DNA of 64,000 nucleotides, taken from Luoshenia tenuis. Its GTDB lineage: Bacteria; Bacillota; Clostridia; Christensenellales; GCA-900066905. Positions 42,569-50,775 of this stretch are shown piece by piece. Below the pieces are notes generated by a model. It saw only the letters and a program-made list of their open reading frames with translations, was not told the origin of the DNA and ran no database searches. A program made the position numbers and the translations under genes. Within the stretch, counting starts at the first letter, position 1; every line of letters begins with the position of its first letter. The stretch lies in the NCBI RefSeq assembly GCF_014384745.1, contig NZ_JACRSO010000001.1, forward strand, positions 248,001 through 312,000, in the 5' to 3' direction.

Positions 42569-42691
42569 CTATTACTCACCGTAACCCCATTGCTTTGCCT
42601 GCGCGATGCGGCGCGCCGTCGGTACCCTTTGCGCGGGTAACAATTAAATGCCTCCTTTCATACCCTAATGAGGACGAAAGGGGGCCAAAAA

Positions 42692-43246
42692 GTGCATATC
42701 TTCTCCATCTTACTGGTTGGGATCGTGACGAATCTGGATAATCTGGTGCTGGGCGCGGCCTTCGGGCTCAAGCGCCGGCATATCCCAATAGGCGCCAACG
42801 CCATTATCGCCCTGCTCTCCGGGCTGGTCACCTGGGTATTCGGGCATCTCTCCTTCCTGCTGGCACAGCTGGGGCGCTGGCCCAACTACCTGGGCGGCGC
42901 CCTTTTGATCCTGCTGGGGCTATGGTCCATGCGGCCCGGGCCCCAAAAGCAGGAGGAACCCGAAAGCTGCACTTGCACGCCTCCCTCCCAGCGCATTGCC
43001 CCGGGCCAAGCCCTCATGCTGGGCGCGGCGCTGGCCGTCAATTGCCTGCCGGTGGCGCTGGGCGCCGGGCTTACCGGCATCGCCGCGCTGCCCACCGGCC
43101 TGTGCGTTGCCATCTTTAGCTTCCTCTCCGTGGGCGCGGGCAATTACCTGGGGTTACATACCGGCCTTCGCCTGCGGGAGGACCGTCTGAACCGTCTTTC
43201 CGGCTTGGGCATGGCCGCCTTAGGCATTCTGGAGATGTTCGTTTAG
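42692..43246 (+). CDS. YtaF/MntP-like membrane protein
   Basis: 184 aa, six hydrophobic helices. The helix 1 motif GIVTNLDNLVLGAAFGL and the later LGAALAVNCLPVALGAGL form the repeated Asp/Asn-containing half-motifs of the YtaF (sporulation membrane protein) and MntP manganese exporter superfamily. The second repeat has Asn where MntP has Asp, which favours YtaF. The GTG at 42692 has AAAGGGGG seven bases upstream and gives the usual short N-terminus; an ATG eight codons earlier lacks a ribosome site. Confidence 0.85.
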   Translation: MHIFSILLVGIVTNLDNLVLGAAFGLKRRHIPIGANAIIALLSGLVTWVFGHLSFLLAQLGRWPNYLGGALLILLGLWSMRPGPQKQEEPESCTCTPPSQRIAPGQALMLGAALAVNCLPVALGAGLTGIAALPTGLCVAIFSFLSVGAGNYLGLHTGLRLREDRLNRLSGLGMAALGILEMFV

Positions 43247-43252
43247 GCCGCA

Positions 43253-43672
43253 TCAGGCCATGTACAGGCCGATCAGCTGCATATCCCGATCAAAGCTGAC
43301 CGTAAAGCGGGCCTTGCCGCCTGCGTATTCAGCGATCATCACACAATAAGCGAATTCTTCGCCGGTCTGCTCCACCCGGTCGCCGGCCGTCAATCCCTGC
43401 CCAAACTGGGTAAAAGCCCCCAATTCCGCCAGGCGCGGGCCTACCGCCTCCTGCAGGGATTCGGCCGTCAGCCCCTGTGCCTCGGCATCCCGCCAGCGGT
43501 CGATCACACCCTGATAGTCTCCTGTATTGATCTGGGTGATGACCTCCTTGCAGGCCGATTGCACCGCAGCCTCTTCAAAACCCGCCGGCATGGGCGGCAA
43601 AGTACCACAGCCCACACAAAACAGCAGCGCTGCCAGCAGCGCGCACCATCCGATGGCTAAAAACTTACGCAT
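43253..43672 (-). CDS. DUF3887-like lipoprotein
   Basis: 139 aa. The signal peptide ends in LLFCVGC, a lipobox, so the protein is membrane-anchored outside. The rest resembles DUF3887: helical N-terminus (AAVQSACKEVITQINTGDYQGVIDRW), then strands ending in RFTVSFDRDMQLIGLYMA. Function unknown. The ATG at 43672 has AGGAGG seven bases upstream. Confidence 0.78.
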   Translation of the reverse strand: MRKFLAIGWCALLAALLFCVGCGTLPPMPAGFEEAAVQSACKEVITQINTGDYQGVIDRWRDAEAQGLTAESLQEAVGPRLAELGAFTQFGQGLTAGDRVEQTGEEFAYCVMIAEYAGGKARFTVSFDRDMQLIGLYMA

Positions 43673-43726
43673 CCCCATTCCTCCTGATTTCACACTTCGA
43701 ATTTTATTATAAATATTCCAGCTTCA

Positions 43727-44758
43727 TCAGCGCGCGGTTGCCGGTACCTGCGCCGTGCTCTGGCGGGGGATCAACCGCGCCTCCAGCGCAACGCCGCCCA
43801 CATCCTCCTCCCGGTCCAGCAGCCGGCAGCAAAGGACTACACAGGCCCGCGCCATCTCCTCGATAGGCACCTGCACCACCGTCAGCGGCGGCGCGCTGGT
43901 CGCCGCATAGCCCTCTTCCCCATTGCCCACGGCGATAAGCGCCCGCTGCCGCGGCACGGCTACCCCTGCCTGACGAAAGGCGTGCAGCGCCCCCAGCGCC
44001 AGCGCGTCAGAAGCGCAGAAGACGGCCTGCGGCCCCTCCTGCCCTGTAAAGGCCTGGGCGGCCTTAACGCCATCGGCAATGGCGTGCCCTGCGCGGACCA
44101 GCCACCGCTGCTCCACCGCGATCCCCGCCTGGCGGCAGGCGGCAATAAACGCATCCTCCCGCAGCGCCATGCCCTGGAAGGCGGCGGGCGCGCCCAAGAC
44201 CCCGGCCGTACGGTAGCCGCACGCCGCCAGATGCGCGGCGGCGAGTTGACCGATCTGCTCATCCTCTACATAGGCCGAGGGAAACCGCGCGCTTTTACGG
44301 TTATACAGGATCACCGGCCCGGGCGGCGGGTTTTCTTCAAGATAGCGCAGGTCCTCCTGCGCTGCGTTGGCGACCACCGCCGCATGGAAACGGCGGAAAC
44401 TCTTTAGCGCCTGATCCTGGCTCAGGCGGCCATTCTCATAGGGATAGATCACCCATTCCATCGTTCTGCCGCAGGCGGCGAGCTGCTGGCGCACCCCTTC
44501 CAAAAAACGCGCCATCATCGGGGCGCGAAAATCGCTGGCCCAATACAGTGCGATCGTCACGCCGGGCGCATCCTCCCCGCCGCCGCGCAGCTTGCGCGCG
44601 GATACGTTGGGCTGGTAGCCCAGCGCGCGTACCGCCTCCCACACCCTTTGCTGGGTCGCCTGCGGGATCTTGCGCTGCTGGCTTTTGCCATTTAAAATGA
44701 TCGACACCGTGCTGACGGATACCTTCGCGCGGGCCGCCACGTCCTTCATCGTCGCCAA
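43727..44758 (-). CDS. LacI-family transcriptional regulator
   Basis: 343 aa. The N-terminal HTH (MKDVAARAKVSVSTVSIILN) and hinge (ALGYQPNVSARKLR) are followed by a periplasmic-binding-protein-like effector domain (CASDALALGALHAFRQAGVAVP). TTG at 44758 has GAGGGAGGG eight bases upstream. It is divergent from the AtuA operon; two copies of AACGTTATAC in that operon's promoter are likely operator sites. The inducer is unknown. Confidence 0.92.
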   Translation of the reverse strand: MATMKDVAARAKVSVSTVSIILNGKSQQRKIPQATQQRVWEAVRALGYQPNVSARKLRGGGEDAPGVTIALYWASDFRAPMMARFLEGVRQQLAACGRTMEWVIYPYENGRLSQDQALKSFRRFHAAVVANAAQEDLRYLEENPPPGPVILYNRKSARFPSAYVEDEQIGQLAAAHLAACGYRTAGVLGAPAAFQGMALREDAFIAACRQAGIAVEQRWLVRAGHAIADGVKAAQAFTGQEGPQAVFCASDALALGALHAFRQAGVAVPRQRALIAVGNGEEGYAATSAPPLTVVQVPIEEMARACVVLCCRLLDREEDVGGVALEARLIPRQSTAQVPATAR

Positions 44759-44846
44759 AAGTCATGCCCTCCCTCAACTGCTAAGCCCACGATACACGCC
44801 GCCCGGGGGTTTTGTCAAGCGTCCCATCCGAATCGGCTTTACCCCC

Positions 44847-44897
44847 TTGACAGACCGTAAGTACAACGTTATACTTATGTTAGGTAAAACGTTATAC
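44847..44897 (+). promoter_or_regulatory. Promoter and duplicated operator of the AtuA operon
   Basis: TTGACA (44847-44852), 17-bp spacer, TATACT (44870-44875). The ten-base AACGTTATAC occurs twice, at 44865-44874 and 44888-44897, 23 bp apart (about two helical turns). The first copy covers the -10 box and the second the early transcribed region, well placed for repression by the divergent LacI-type regulator. Confidence 0.75.
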
Positions 44898-44915
44898 TGA
44901 AAGGTGGAAGGAAGT

Positions 44916-46265
44916 ATGAAGACGATCCGCATCGGCTCGGGCGCCGGTTACGGCGGAGACCGTATTGAGCCGGCCATCGACCTGATGAACCACGGGGCGC
45001 TTGACTACATCATTTTTGAATGCCTGGCCGAGCGCACCATCGCCCTGGCACAGCTGGAAAAGCTCTCCGCCCCCGAGAAAGGTTATAATCCCCTGTTTGA
45101 AGCGCGCATGGCGCGCATTTTAGCGGCATTGCAGCACCGGCGCACCAAGGTGATCACCAATATGGGCGCGGCCAACCCCCTGGCCGCTGCGGAAAAAGCG
45201 GTGGAAATGGCCCGCGCGCAAGGCCTTGCGCACCTGAAGATCGCCGCCGTTACCGGGGACGATCTGCTGCCCCAGCTGGAGCGCTATCTGGACGAGCCGG
45301 TGATAGAGACCGGGCGGCCGCTGCGCCAGCTGCAAGAGGATATCGTTTCCGCCAACGCCTACCTGGGCTGCGCCGGCATCGTCGAGGCGCTGCAGGGTGG
45401 CGCGGACATCGTCATCACCGGCCGTGTGGCAGACCCCGCGCTGGTATTGGGCCCCTTGGTATATGAATTTGGCTGGTCGATGCAGGATTATGACCGGCTG
45501 GGCAAAGGCACCATCGCCGGGCACCTGCTGGAATGTGCCGGGCAGGTCACCGGCGGCTATTTTTGCGACCCCGGCGTAAAGGATGTGCCGGAGCTATGGA
45601 ACCTGGGCTTCCCCATCGCCCAGGTGGATGAAGAGGGGCATCTGATCATCACCAAGCTGCCGCAATCCGGCGGCCTGGTCAGCGAACAGACGGTCAAAGA
45701 ACAGATCATCTACGAATTACAGGACCCCGCCCAGTATTTTACGCCCGATTGCACGGCGGATTTCCAATATGTCAGCGTAGCCCAGCAGGGCAAGGACCGC
45801 GTGGCCGTCTCCGGCGCTACCGGACAGGCTCCTAATGGCAAATACAAGGTCAGCGTGGGCTATCAGGACTGCTTTATCGGCGAGGGGCAGATCAGCTACG
45901 GCGGCTCTACCGCGCTGGCGCGCGCCCGGTTGGCTGGAGAAGTGGTCAAAAAACGCCTGAGCGCCATCGGATGCCGGTACGACGAATTGCGCATCGACCT
46001 GATGGGGGTGGATTCCCTCTATCGCGAGCAGGTCGCTACGCCCCTGATGGCCGGTATGCCCTGCGAGGTGCGCCTGCGCGTTGCCGCACGCTGCCGCAGC
46101 CAACAGGATGCCGCCCTGGTGGGCAACGAGGTGGAGACCCTTTACACCAACGGCCCTGCCGGCGGCGGCGGCGCGGTCAAGAGCCTGCGCAAGATCGTCT
46201 CGGTGGCTTCCATCCTGGTACCGAGGGAGGATGCGCCGCATTTTGTACATTATTGGGAGGTTTGA
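44916..46265 (+). CDS. AtuA-family (DUF1446) protein
   Basis: 449 aa. The start TIRIGSGAGYGGDRIEPAIDLM and the motifs GALDYIIFECLAERTIALAQ, GAANPLAAAEKAVEMA and VITGRVADPALVLGPL are typical of the acyclic terpene utilisation AtuA/DUF1446 family. In Pseudomonas AtuA takes part in citronellol or geranyl-CoA breakdown, but the biochemical step is unclear. The ATG at 44916 has AAGGTGG about eight bases upstream. The next two genes overlap or abut it. Confidence 0.85.
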   Translation: MKTIRIGSGAGYGGDRIEPAIDLMNHGALDYIIFECLAERTIALAQLEKLSAPEKGYNPLFEARMARILAALQHRRTKVITNMGAANPLAAAEKAVEMARAQGLAHLKIAAVTGDDLLPQLERYLDEPVIETGRPLRQLQEDIVSANAYLGCAGIVEALQGGADIVITGRVADPALVLGPLVYEFGWSMQDYDRLGKGTIAGHLLECAGQVTGGYFCDPGVKDVPELWNLGFPIAQVDEEGHLIITKLPQSGGLVSEQTVKEQIIYELQDPAQYFTPDCTADFQYVSVAQQGKDRVAVSGATGQAPNGKYKVSVGYQDCFIGEGQISYGGSTALARARLAGEVVKKRLSAIGCRYDELRIDLMGVDSLYREQVATPLMAGMPCEVRLRVAARCRSQQDAALVGNEVETLYTNGPAGGGGAVKSLRKIVSVASILVPREDAPHFVHYWEV

Positions 46266-46570
46266 TGAAGATGAAGCTTAGAGAACTGGCCCATTCCCGC
46301 ACCGGCGACAAGGGCAATATCTCGGTGATCAGCCTGATCGCCTACCGTCCGGAGGATTACCCCCTGCTGGAGGAAAAGGTGACGCCGGAACGGGTGGCGG
46401 CTTACTTTTCCCAGATCGTCCACGGCAGGGTCACCCGCTACGCGCTGCCGAATTTGCACGCCTTCAACTTTGTGATGGAGGACGCGCTGGGCGGCGGGGT
46501 CACCCGCTCGTTGGCCGTGGATATGCACGGCAAGACCCTGGGCAGCGCGCTTTTGGAGATGGAGGTGTAA
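46265..46570 (+). CDS. AtuA-associated small protein
   Basis: 101 aa. LRELAHSRTGDKGNISVISL, then LPNLHAFNFVMEDALGGGVTRS match the C-terminal AtuA-like domain that is fused to AtuA in many species and separate here. Its ATG overlaps the AtuA stop by one base (TGATG), so translation is coupled. Probably a subunit of the same enzyme. Confidence 0.85.
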   Translation: MKMKLRELAHSRTGDKGNISVISLIAYRPEDYPLLEEKVTPERVAAYFSQIVHGRVTRYALPNLHAFNFVMEDALGGGVTRSLAVDMHGKTLGSALLEMEV

Positions 46571-46572
46571 CG

Positions 46573-47520
46573 ATGGAGCTGCAAAAACTGCGTACCCTTG
46601 TCATCGCCGGTGCGGGACTGATGGGGGCCTCCATGGCCCAGCAATTCGCCGGGGCTGGTTATCCTGTCACGCTGTACGACATCTCCCAGCAGGCTCTGGA
46701 AAAGGGCCGCCGGCTCATTGCCCTAAACCAGAGCCAGGCCGTAGAGAGCGGGGCCTCCACCCCCGCCCAGGCCGAGGCGCTGCAGGGCCGCATCGCCTGC
46801 ACTACAGATAAAGCATGCTTTGGCCGCTGCCAGTTGGTGGTGGAATCCATCGTCGAAGATATGGACGTCAAGCAGGCGTTCTGGCGGGAGGTCTCCGCCC
46901 TCACGCCGCCGGACTGCGTGCTTGCCACCAATACCAGCGGCCTTTCCATCACCGCTATCGCCACCGCCGTGCAAAACCCCGGGCGCTTTGCGGGGATGCA
47001 CTGGTTCAACCCGGCGCATTTGATCCCCCTGGTAGAGGTGATCAGCGGCCAGGAGACCGCGCCGGAAACTGCGGAATTCATTTATGCCCTGGCGGAAAGC
47101 ATCGGTAAAAAGCCGATCCGCGTGCAAAAGGACGCGCCCGGCTTTATCGCCAACCGCCTCCAGCTGGCCATTCTCCGGGAGGCGCTACATATCGCCGAGA
47201 GCGGCATCGGCAGTATCGAGGATGTGGACCGATGCATGAAGTACGGCCTTGGGCTGCGCTACGCCTGCCTGGGGCCCTTTGAGGTGTGCGACCTGGGCGG
47301 GCTGGATACCTTTTACCACATCGCCCAGTACCTCTTTGGGGATCTGAGCAATGCGAGCCAGCCTACCCCGCTGCTGGCGGACCTCTATCAGTCCGGGGCG
47401 TACGGGGTCAAAACCGGCCGTGGCTTTTACAATTATCCCGATGGTAAGGCCCAGGCCGCCGTAAAGGAGCGGGATCGCCTCTTTCTAAAGGCTAAGGGTA
47501 TTTTAGACGGCGAAGACTGA
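46573..47520 (+). CDS. 3-hydroxyacyl-CoA dehydrogenase
   Basis: 315 aa. The Rossmann NAD motif is VIAGAGLMGASMAQQFAGAG; catalytic features are NTSGLSITAIA, GMHWFNPAHLIPLVEVI and the C-terminal domain DVDRCMKYGLGLRYACLGPFE. It oxidises a 3-hydroxyacyl-CoA with NAD+, or the reverse. It starts two bases after the previous stop, third gene in the AtuA operon, so the operon probably handles a branched or hydroxylated acyl compound. The exact pathway is unknown. Confidence 0.9.
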   Translation: MELQKLRTLVIAGAGLMGASMAQQFAGAGYPVTLYDISQQALEKGRRLIALNQSQAVESGASTPAQAEALQGRIACTTDKACFGRCQLVVESIVEDMDVKQAFWREVSALTPPDCVLATNTSGLSITAIATAVQNPGRFAGMHWFNPAHLIPLVEVISGQETAPETAEFIYALAESIGKKPIRVQKDAPGFIANRLQLAILREALHIAESGIGSIEDVDRCMKYGLGLRYACLGPFEVCDLGGLDTFYHIAQYLFGDLSNASQPTPLLADLYQSGAYGVKTGRGFYNYPDGKAQAAVKERDRLFLKAKGILDGED

Positions 47521-47542
47521 TGCCCCCCTGCAATGTAAAACG

Positions 47543-47575
47543 AAAGCCCATCCCGTTGTTCGGGATGGGCTTTTT
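47543..47575. terminator. Terminator between the AtuA and met operons
   Basis: AAAGCCCATCCCG pairs with CGGGATGGGCTTT (TTGTT loop), with T following, between convergent operons. Confidence 0.95.
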
Positions 47576-47587
47576 ACCGTTATGGTT

Positions 47588-48475
47588 TTAGAACAGGGGC
47601 AGCACGCCGCCGTCATAGGTCTCCTCGATATAGGTCTTGACCTTATCGCTCTGTAAGGCCTTGACCAGCGCCTGGATGGCCGGATCGTTCTCCTTGCCCT
47701 CTTTCACGGCTACGATGTTGCCATAAGTGGTGGCCGCCACGCTCTCGGCGTCCTCCTTCGCCAGGGCGTCCTTATTGACGCTTAAGCCCGCCTCAATGGC
47801 GTAGTTGCCGTTGATGACCGCGATATCCACATCCTGCAGGGAGCGGGGCAGCTGGGCGGCCTCGATCTCGATGATGTTCAGGTTCTTGGGGTTCTCCACA
47901 ATGTCGTTTTTGGTGGCGTTGATGTTGGTGCTGTCCTTGAGCTTGATCAGGCCCTGGGCCTCCAGCAGCAACAGCGCGCGCGCCTCGTTGCTGGCGTCCG
48001 CCGGCACGGCTACCTGCGCGCCGTCTTTCAGCTCATCCAGGGATTTGGTCTTGCCCGCATAAATGCCGTAAGGCTCGTAATGGATGGCAGCGGCGGAGAC
48101 CAGCTTGGTACCGCGCTCCTCATTAAAGTTATCCAGATAGGGCTTGTGCTGGAAGTAGTTGGCGTCCAATTCTCCGCTATCCAGCGCCAGGTTGGGCTGC
48201 ACATAGTCCACAAACTCGGTGATCTTCAGGTCGTACCCTTCCTCTTTCAGCACCTCTTTGGCAACCTCTAAGATCTCGGCATGGGGGGCCGGGCTGGCGC
48301 CCACATTGATGACCTGCAGCTGCGTGGTATCTCCCTGCTGCTCGGCGCCGCCGGTACTGCTGGTAGAGGTGGCTGCATCCCCACCAGAGGGTGCGGCGGC
48401 CTCCGGCGCGGCGCAGCCGGCAAAGGCGAAGATCAGGGGCAGCGCTAAAAGCGCAGCAAGTACTTTCTTTTTCAT
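47588..48475 (-). CDS. metQ: Methionine ABC transporter substrate-binding lipoprotein
   Basis: 295 aa NlpA/MetQ-family lipoprotein. The lipobox FAFAGC gives Cys21. The mature protein has VINVGASPAPHAEILEVAK, ITEFVDYVQPNLALDSGELD and ANYFQHKPYLDNFN, the MetQ hallmarks. It captures D- or L-methionine and delivers it to MetNI. Last gene of metN-metI-metQ; AGGAG lies upstream of the ATG. Confidence 0.95.
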   Translation of the reverse strand: MKKKVLAALLALPLIFAFAGCAAPEAAAPSGGDAATSTSSTGGAEQQGDTTQLQVINVGASPAPHAEILEVAKEVLKEEGYDLKITEFVDYVQPNLALDSGELDANYFQHKPYLDNFNEERGTKLVSAAAIHYEPYGIYAGKTKSLDELKDGAQVAVPADASNEARALLLLEAQGLIKLKDSTNINATKNDIVENPKNLNIIEIEAAQLPRSLQDVDIAVINGNYAIEAGLSVNKDALAKEDAESVAATTYGNIVAVKEGKENDPAIQALVKALQSDKVKTYIEETYDGGVLPLF

Positions 48476-48531
48476 GGGTCCTCTCTCCTTTTGTTATGTC
48501 AAAAATATTTTATACAATCTTGTTTATTCCG

Positions 48532-49194
48532 TCAGTTCAGGCGCTTATCGTGCCGGCGGCTGAGCCGCGTGCCGACCTCCTGGAATATCTGCACGATGAT
48601 GACCATGATCGCCACCGTCACCAGCATGATATCCACCTCGTAGCGGTGATAGCCGTAGCGGATGGCGATATCGCCCAGGCCGCCGCCGCCCACGAACCCG
48701 CTCATGGCCGTATAGCCCAGGATGGTGGTGACCGCGATGGCGCTGCCTACCAGCAGCGAGGGCTTGGCCTCGGGCAGCATCACCTTCCATACGATCTGGA
48801 AGGGCGAGGCGCCCATGGACTGTGCCGCCTCGATCACGCCCGCATCCACCTCTTTAATGGAGGATTCCACCAGACGCGCGATATACGGGGCCGAGGCAAT
48901 GACCAGCGGCACCACCGTGGCCGTGGGGCCCAGCGTAGTACCCAGGATAAAGCGGGTGACCGGCATCACCGCAATCAGCAGGATGATAAAGGGAACCGAG
49001 CGCAACAGGTTGACCACCACGCCCAGCACGCTGTTGACTACCGGCTTGGGTTTAATGCCGCCCTTATCCGTCACCACCAGGATAAGCCCCAGGGGAAGGC
49101 CGATAATGTAGGCCAGAAGGGAAGAAAACAGCGTCATATACAGCGTTTCTACGATGCCCCAGCCGATCATTTGCATCACTTGCGGTTCAAACAT
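48532..49194 (-). CDS. metI: Methionine ABC transporter permease
   Basis: 220 aa, five or six helices with the binding-protein-dependent EAA loop EAAQSMGASPFQIVWKVMLP. The opening WGIVETLYMTLFSSLLAYIIG matches MetI. It forms the membrane channel of the methionine importer. Its start overlaps the metN stop by eight bases. Confidence 0.95.
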   Translation of the reverse strand: MFEPQVMQMIGWGIVETLYMTLFSSLLAYIIGLPLGLILVVTDKGGIKPKPVVNSVLGVVVNLLRSVPFIILLIAVMPVTRFILGTTLGPTATVVPLVIASAPYIARLVESSIKEVDAGVIEAAQSMGASPFQIVWKVMLPEAKPSLLVGSAIAVTTILGYTAMSGFVGGGGLGDIAIRYGYHRYEVDIMLVTVAIMVIIVQIFQEVGTRLSRRHDKRLN

Positions 49195-50203
49195 GGGCTT
49201 CGACCTCCTCGTACGGAATCTGGTGCGTCTTAAGATACCCTAGGACTCGCTGGGCCGCCAGCTCGTCCTCAGGCAGCTGGATCACCATCTGCCCCACAGC
49301 CTGCCCCTCGATATCCCGGGTGTCGGCGTACAGAATGTTGACCGGGGCCCGGCACTCCAGCACCAGGTTGGCGATGACCGGCTCAAAGGATGAGCGCCCG
49401 TCAAACACGATGCGGTAGACCTGCCGCTTGCTAAAGGGCACCTGCGCCGAGGGCTGGGAGAACACCAGCTGTTTGGCAATGCCGCTTTTGGGGTTTGCGA
49501 ACACCTCGGATACGTGGCCCACCTCGGCGATATTGCTCTGGTCGATGATCGCCACCCGCTGGCATATTTCCTCGATCACCTTCATCTCATGGGTGATGAC
49601 GATGATGGTGATGCCCAGGGTCTGGTTGATTTCTTTGAGCAGCGCCAGGATGGACCGGGTAGTGGTAGGATCCAGGGCGCTGGTAGCCTCGTCGCACAGC
49701 AGCACTTTCGGGTTGGTGGCCAGCGCCCGCGCAATGGCTACGCGCTGCTTTTGCCCGCCGGAAAGCTGAGAAGGATAGGCGCCCGCCCGCTCTTCCAGCC
49801 CGACGATCTTGAGCAGCTCCATGCCCCGCTGCCGCGCTTTGGCCTTATCTACGCCCGCGATCTCCAGCGGAAAGCATACGTTGCCCAGCGCCGTGCGCTG
49901 CATCAGCAGGTTGAACTGCTGAAAGATCATCCCCATGGAGCGGCGGGCCTGCCGCAGGGCCTTAGGGTCCAGCGTGCCCAAGTCCATCCCGTCAAAGATC
50001 ACCCTGCCGCCGGTAGGCACCTCCAAAAAGTTGATGCAGCGCACCAGGGTGGACTTGCCAGCGCCGGACAGGCCGATGATCCCAAAGATCTCGCCCGCGC
50101 CGATCTCTAAGCTGATGTCATCCAGCGCCCGGACGGTACCGCTCTTGCCCTCAAACACCTTTTGCAGGTGCTCGATGGTGATGATCGGTTTTAAATCACT
50201 CAT
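49187..50203 (-). CDS. metN: Methionine ABC transporter ATP-binding protein
   Basis: 338 aa. Walker A GLSGAGKSTL, signature QLSGGQKQRVAIARAL, Walker B VLLCDEATSALDP. The C-terminal NIL (ACT-like) domain (residues about 265-338, VIANLVLECRAPVNILYADTR) binds methionine and inhibits uptake when the cell has enough. The ATG at 50203 has AAGGGA nine bases upstream; a longer frame to 50287 begins in the leader terminator and is rejected. Transcription is set by the leader peptide attenuator upstream. Confidence 0.96.
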   Translation of the reverse strand: MSDLKPIITIEHLQKVFEGKSGTVRALDDISLEIGAGEIFGIIGLSGAGKSTLVRCINFLEVPTGGRVIFDGMDLGTLDPKALRQARRSMGMIFQQFNLLMQRTALGNVCFPLEIAGVDKAKARQRGMELLKIVGLEERAGAYPSQLSGGQKQRVAIARALATNPKVLLCDEATSALDPTTTRSILALLKEINQTLGITIIVITHEMKVIEEICQRVAIIDQSNIAEVGHVSEVFANPKSGIAKQLVFSQPSAQVPFSKRQVYRIVFDGRSSFEPVIANLVLECRAPVNILYADTRDIEGQAVGQMVIQLPEDELAAQRVLGYLKTHQIPYEEVEAHV

Positions 50204-50260
50204 ACTCCCTCGTCCCTTTTCTAAAGAATTTGTAGACGCCTTACCCCCGCCTCCTGCCTG

Positions 50261-50300
50261 TAAATATAAAAACAGCAGGGCCATCATCTGCCCTGCTGTT
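50261..50300 (-). terminator. Attenuator terminator before metN
   Basis: AACAGCAGGGC pairs perfectly with GCCCTGCTGTT around an eight-base loop, followed on the minus strand by TTTATATTTA. It lies between the Met-rich leader peptide and metN. Confidence 0.93.
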
Positions 50301-50326
50301 TCAAGACACGCTAAAACGGAGATCGC

Positions 50327-50449
50327 TTAACCCCGGCGCAGCGTTGAACCTTTACACAAGGAGGATGACAGGCGGAAATAAGGCATTAGCATTCGCATAG
50401 CCATAGTCCCCGCGGTGTGCATCATCTTGCGATCCGTATTCACGCGCAT
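50327..50449 (-). CDS. Methionine-rich leader peptide (attenuator) of metNIQ
   Basis: A 40-codon frame starting ATG at 50449 with GGGAG six bases upstream, stop at 50327-50329. Besides the start it has Met at positions 9, 10, 16, 18, 20 and 22, six in a 14-residue stretch. The terminator follows 26 bases after the stop, then metN. This is the layout of ribosome-mediated attenuation by methionyl-tRNA shortage. No SAM riboswitch consensus is present. Too short for normal gene calling, but codon content and ribosome site make it convincing. Confidence 0.85.
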   Translation of the reverse strand: MRVNTDRKMMHTAGTMAMRMLMPYFRLSSSLCKGSTLRRG

Positions 50450-50495
50450 CAGGCTCTCCCTTTCCAAAAACCAAAACGGCTTTTTCTTAGGTAAG

Positions 50496-50525
50496 ATGAT
50501 ACGACGCTAGAGCGGGGTTTGTCAA
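50496..50525 (-). promoter_or_regulatory. Promoter of the met leader transcript
   Basis: On the minus strand TTGACA (50525-50520), 18-bp spacer, TATCAT (50501-50496), about 45 bp upstream of the leader peptide start. Confidence 0.82.
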
Positions 50526-50775
50526 GAACTTTTTTCACAGCGTCCCCCATCGATGGGGGGCATACGCTCTTATTATAGTGGCCTGCAGTACAATCCGCAA
50601 GGCAAAATCGCCCCAATATGCCACAATCCGCCATAATCTCTCCGGCAAAGGTTTAAAGGCCCGCATCGGCGCCATTTTGGGGCGCATACGTTGTATTGCA
50701 GGCGGGTTTATGGTACGTTGTGGATAAAAGATAGAAATTTTGGCTAAAGCCAAAACCGAAGGGAGGACCAAACAA

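Noticed and set aside
42569..42691. Manganese (yybP-ykoY) riboswitch before the YtaF/MntP-like gene
   Set aside because: The leader is short and lacks the paired loop consensus.
50261..50470. SAM riboswitch upstream of metN
   Set aside because: The conserved S-box core is absent; the span is explained by a Met-rich leader peptide and a terminator.
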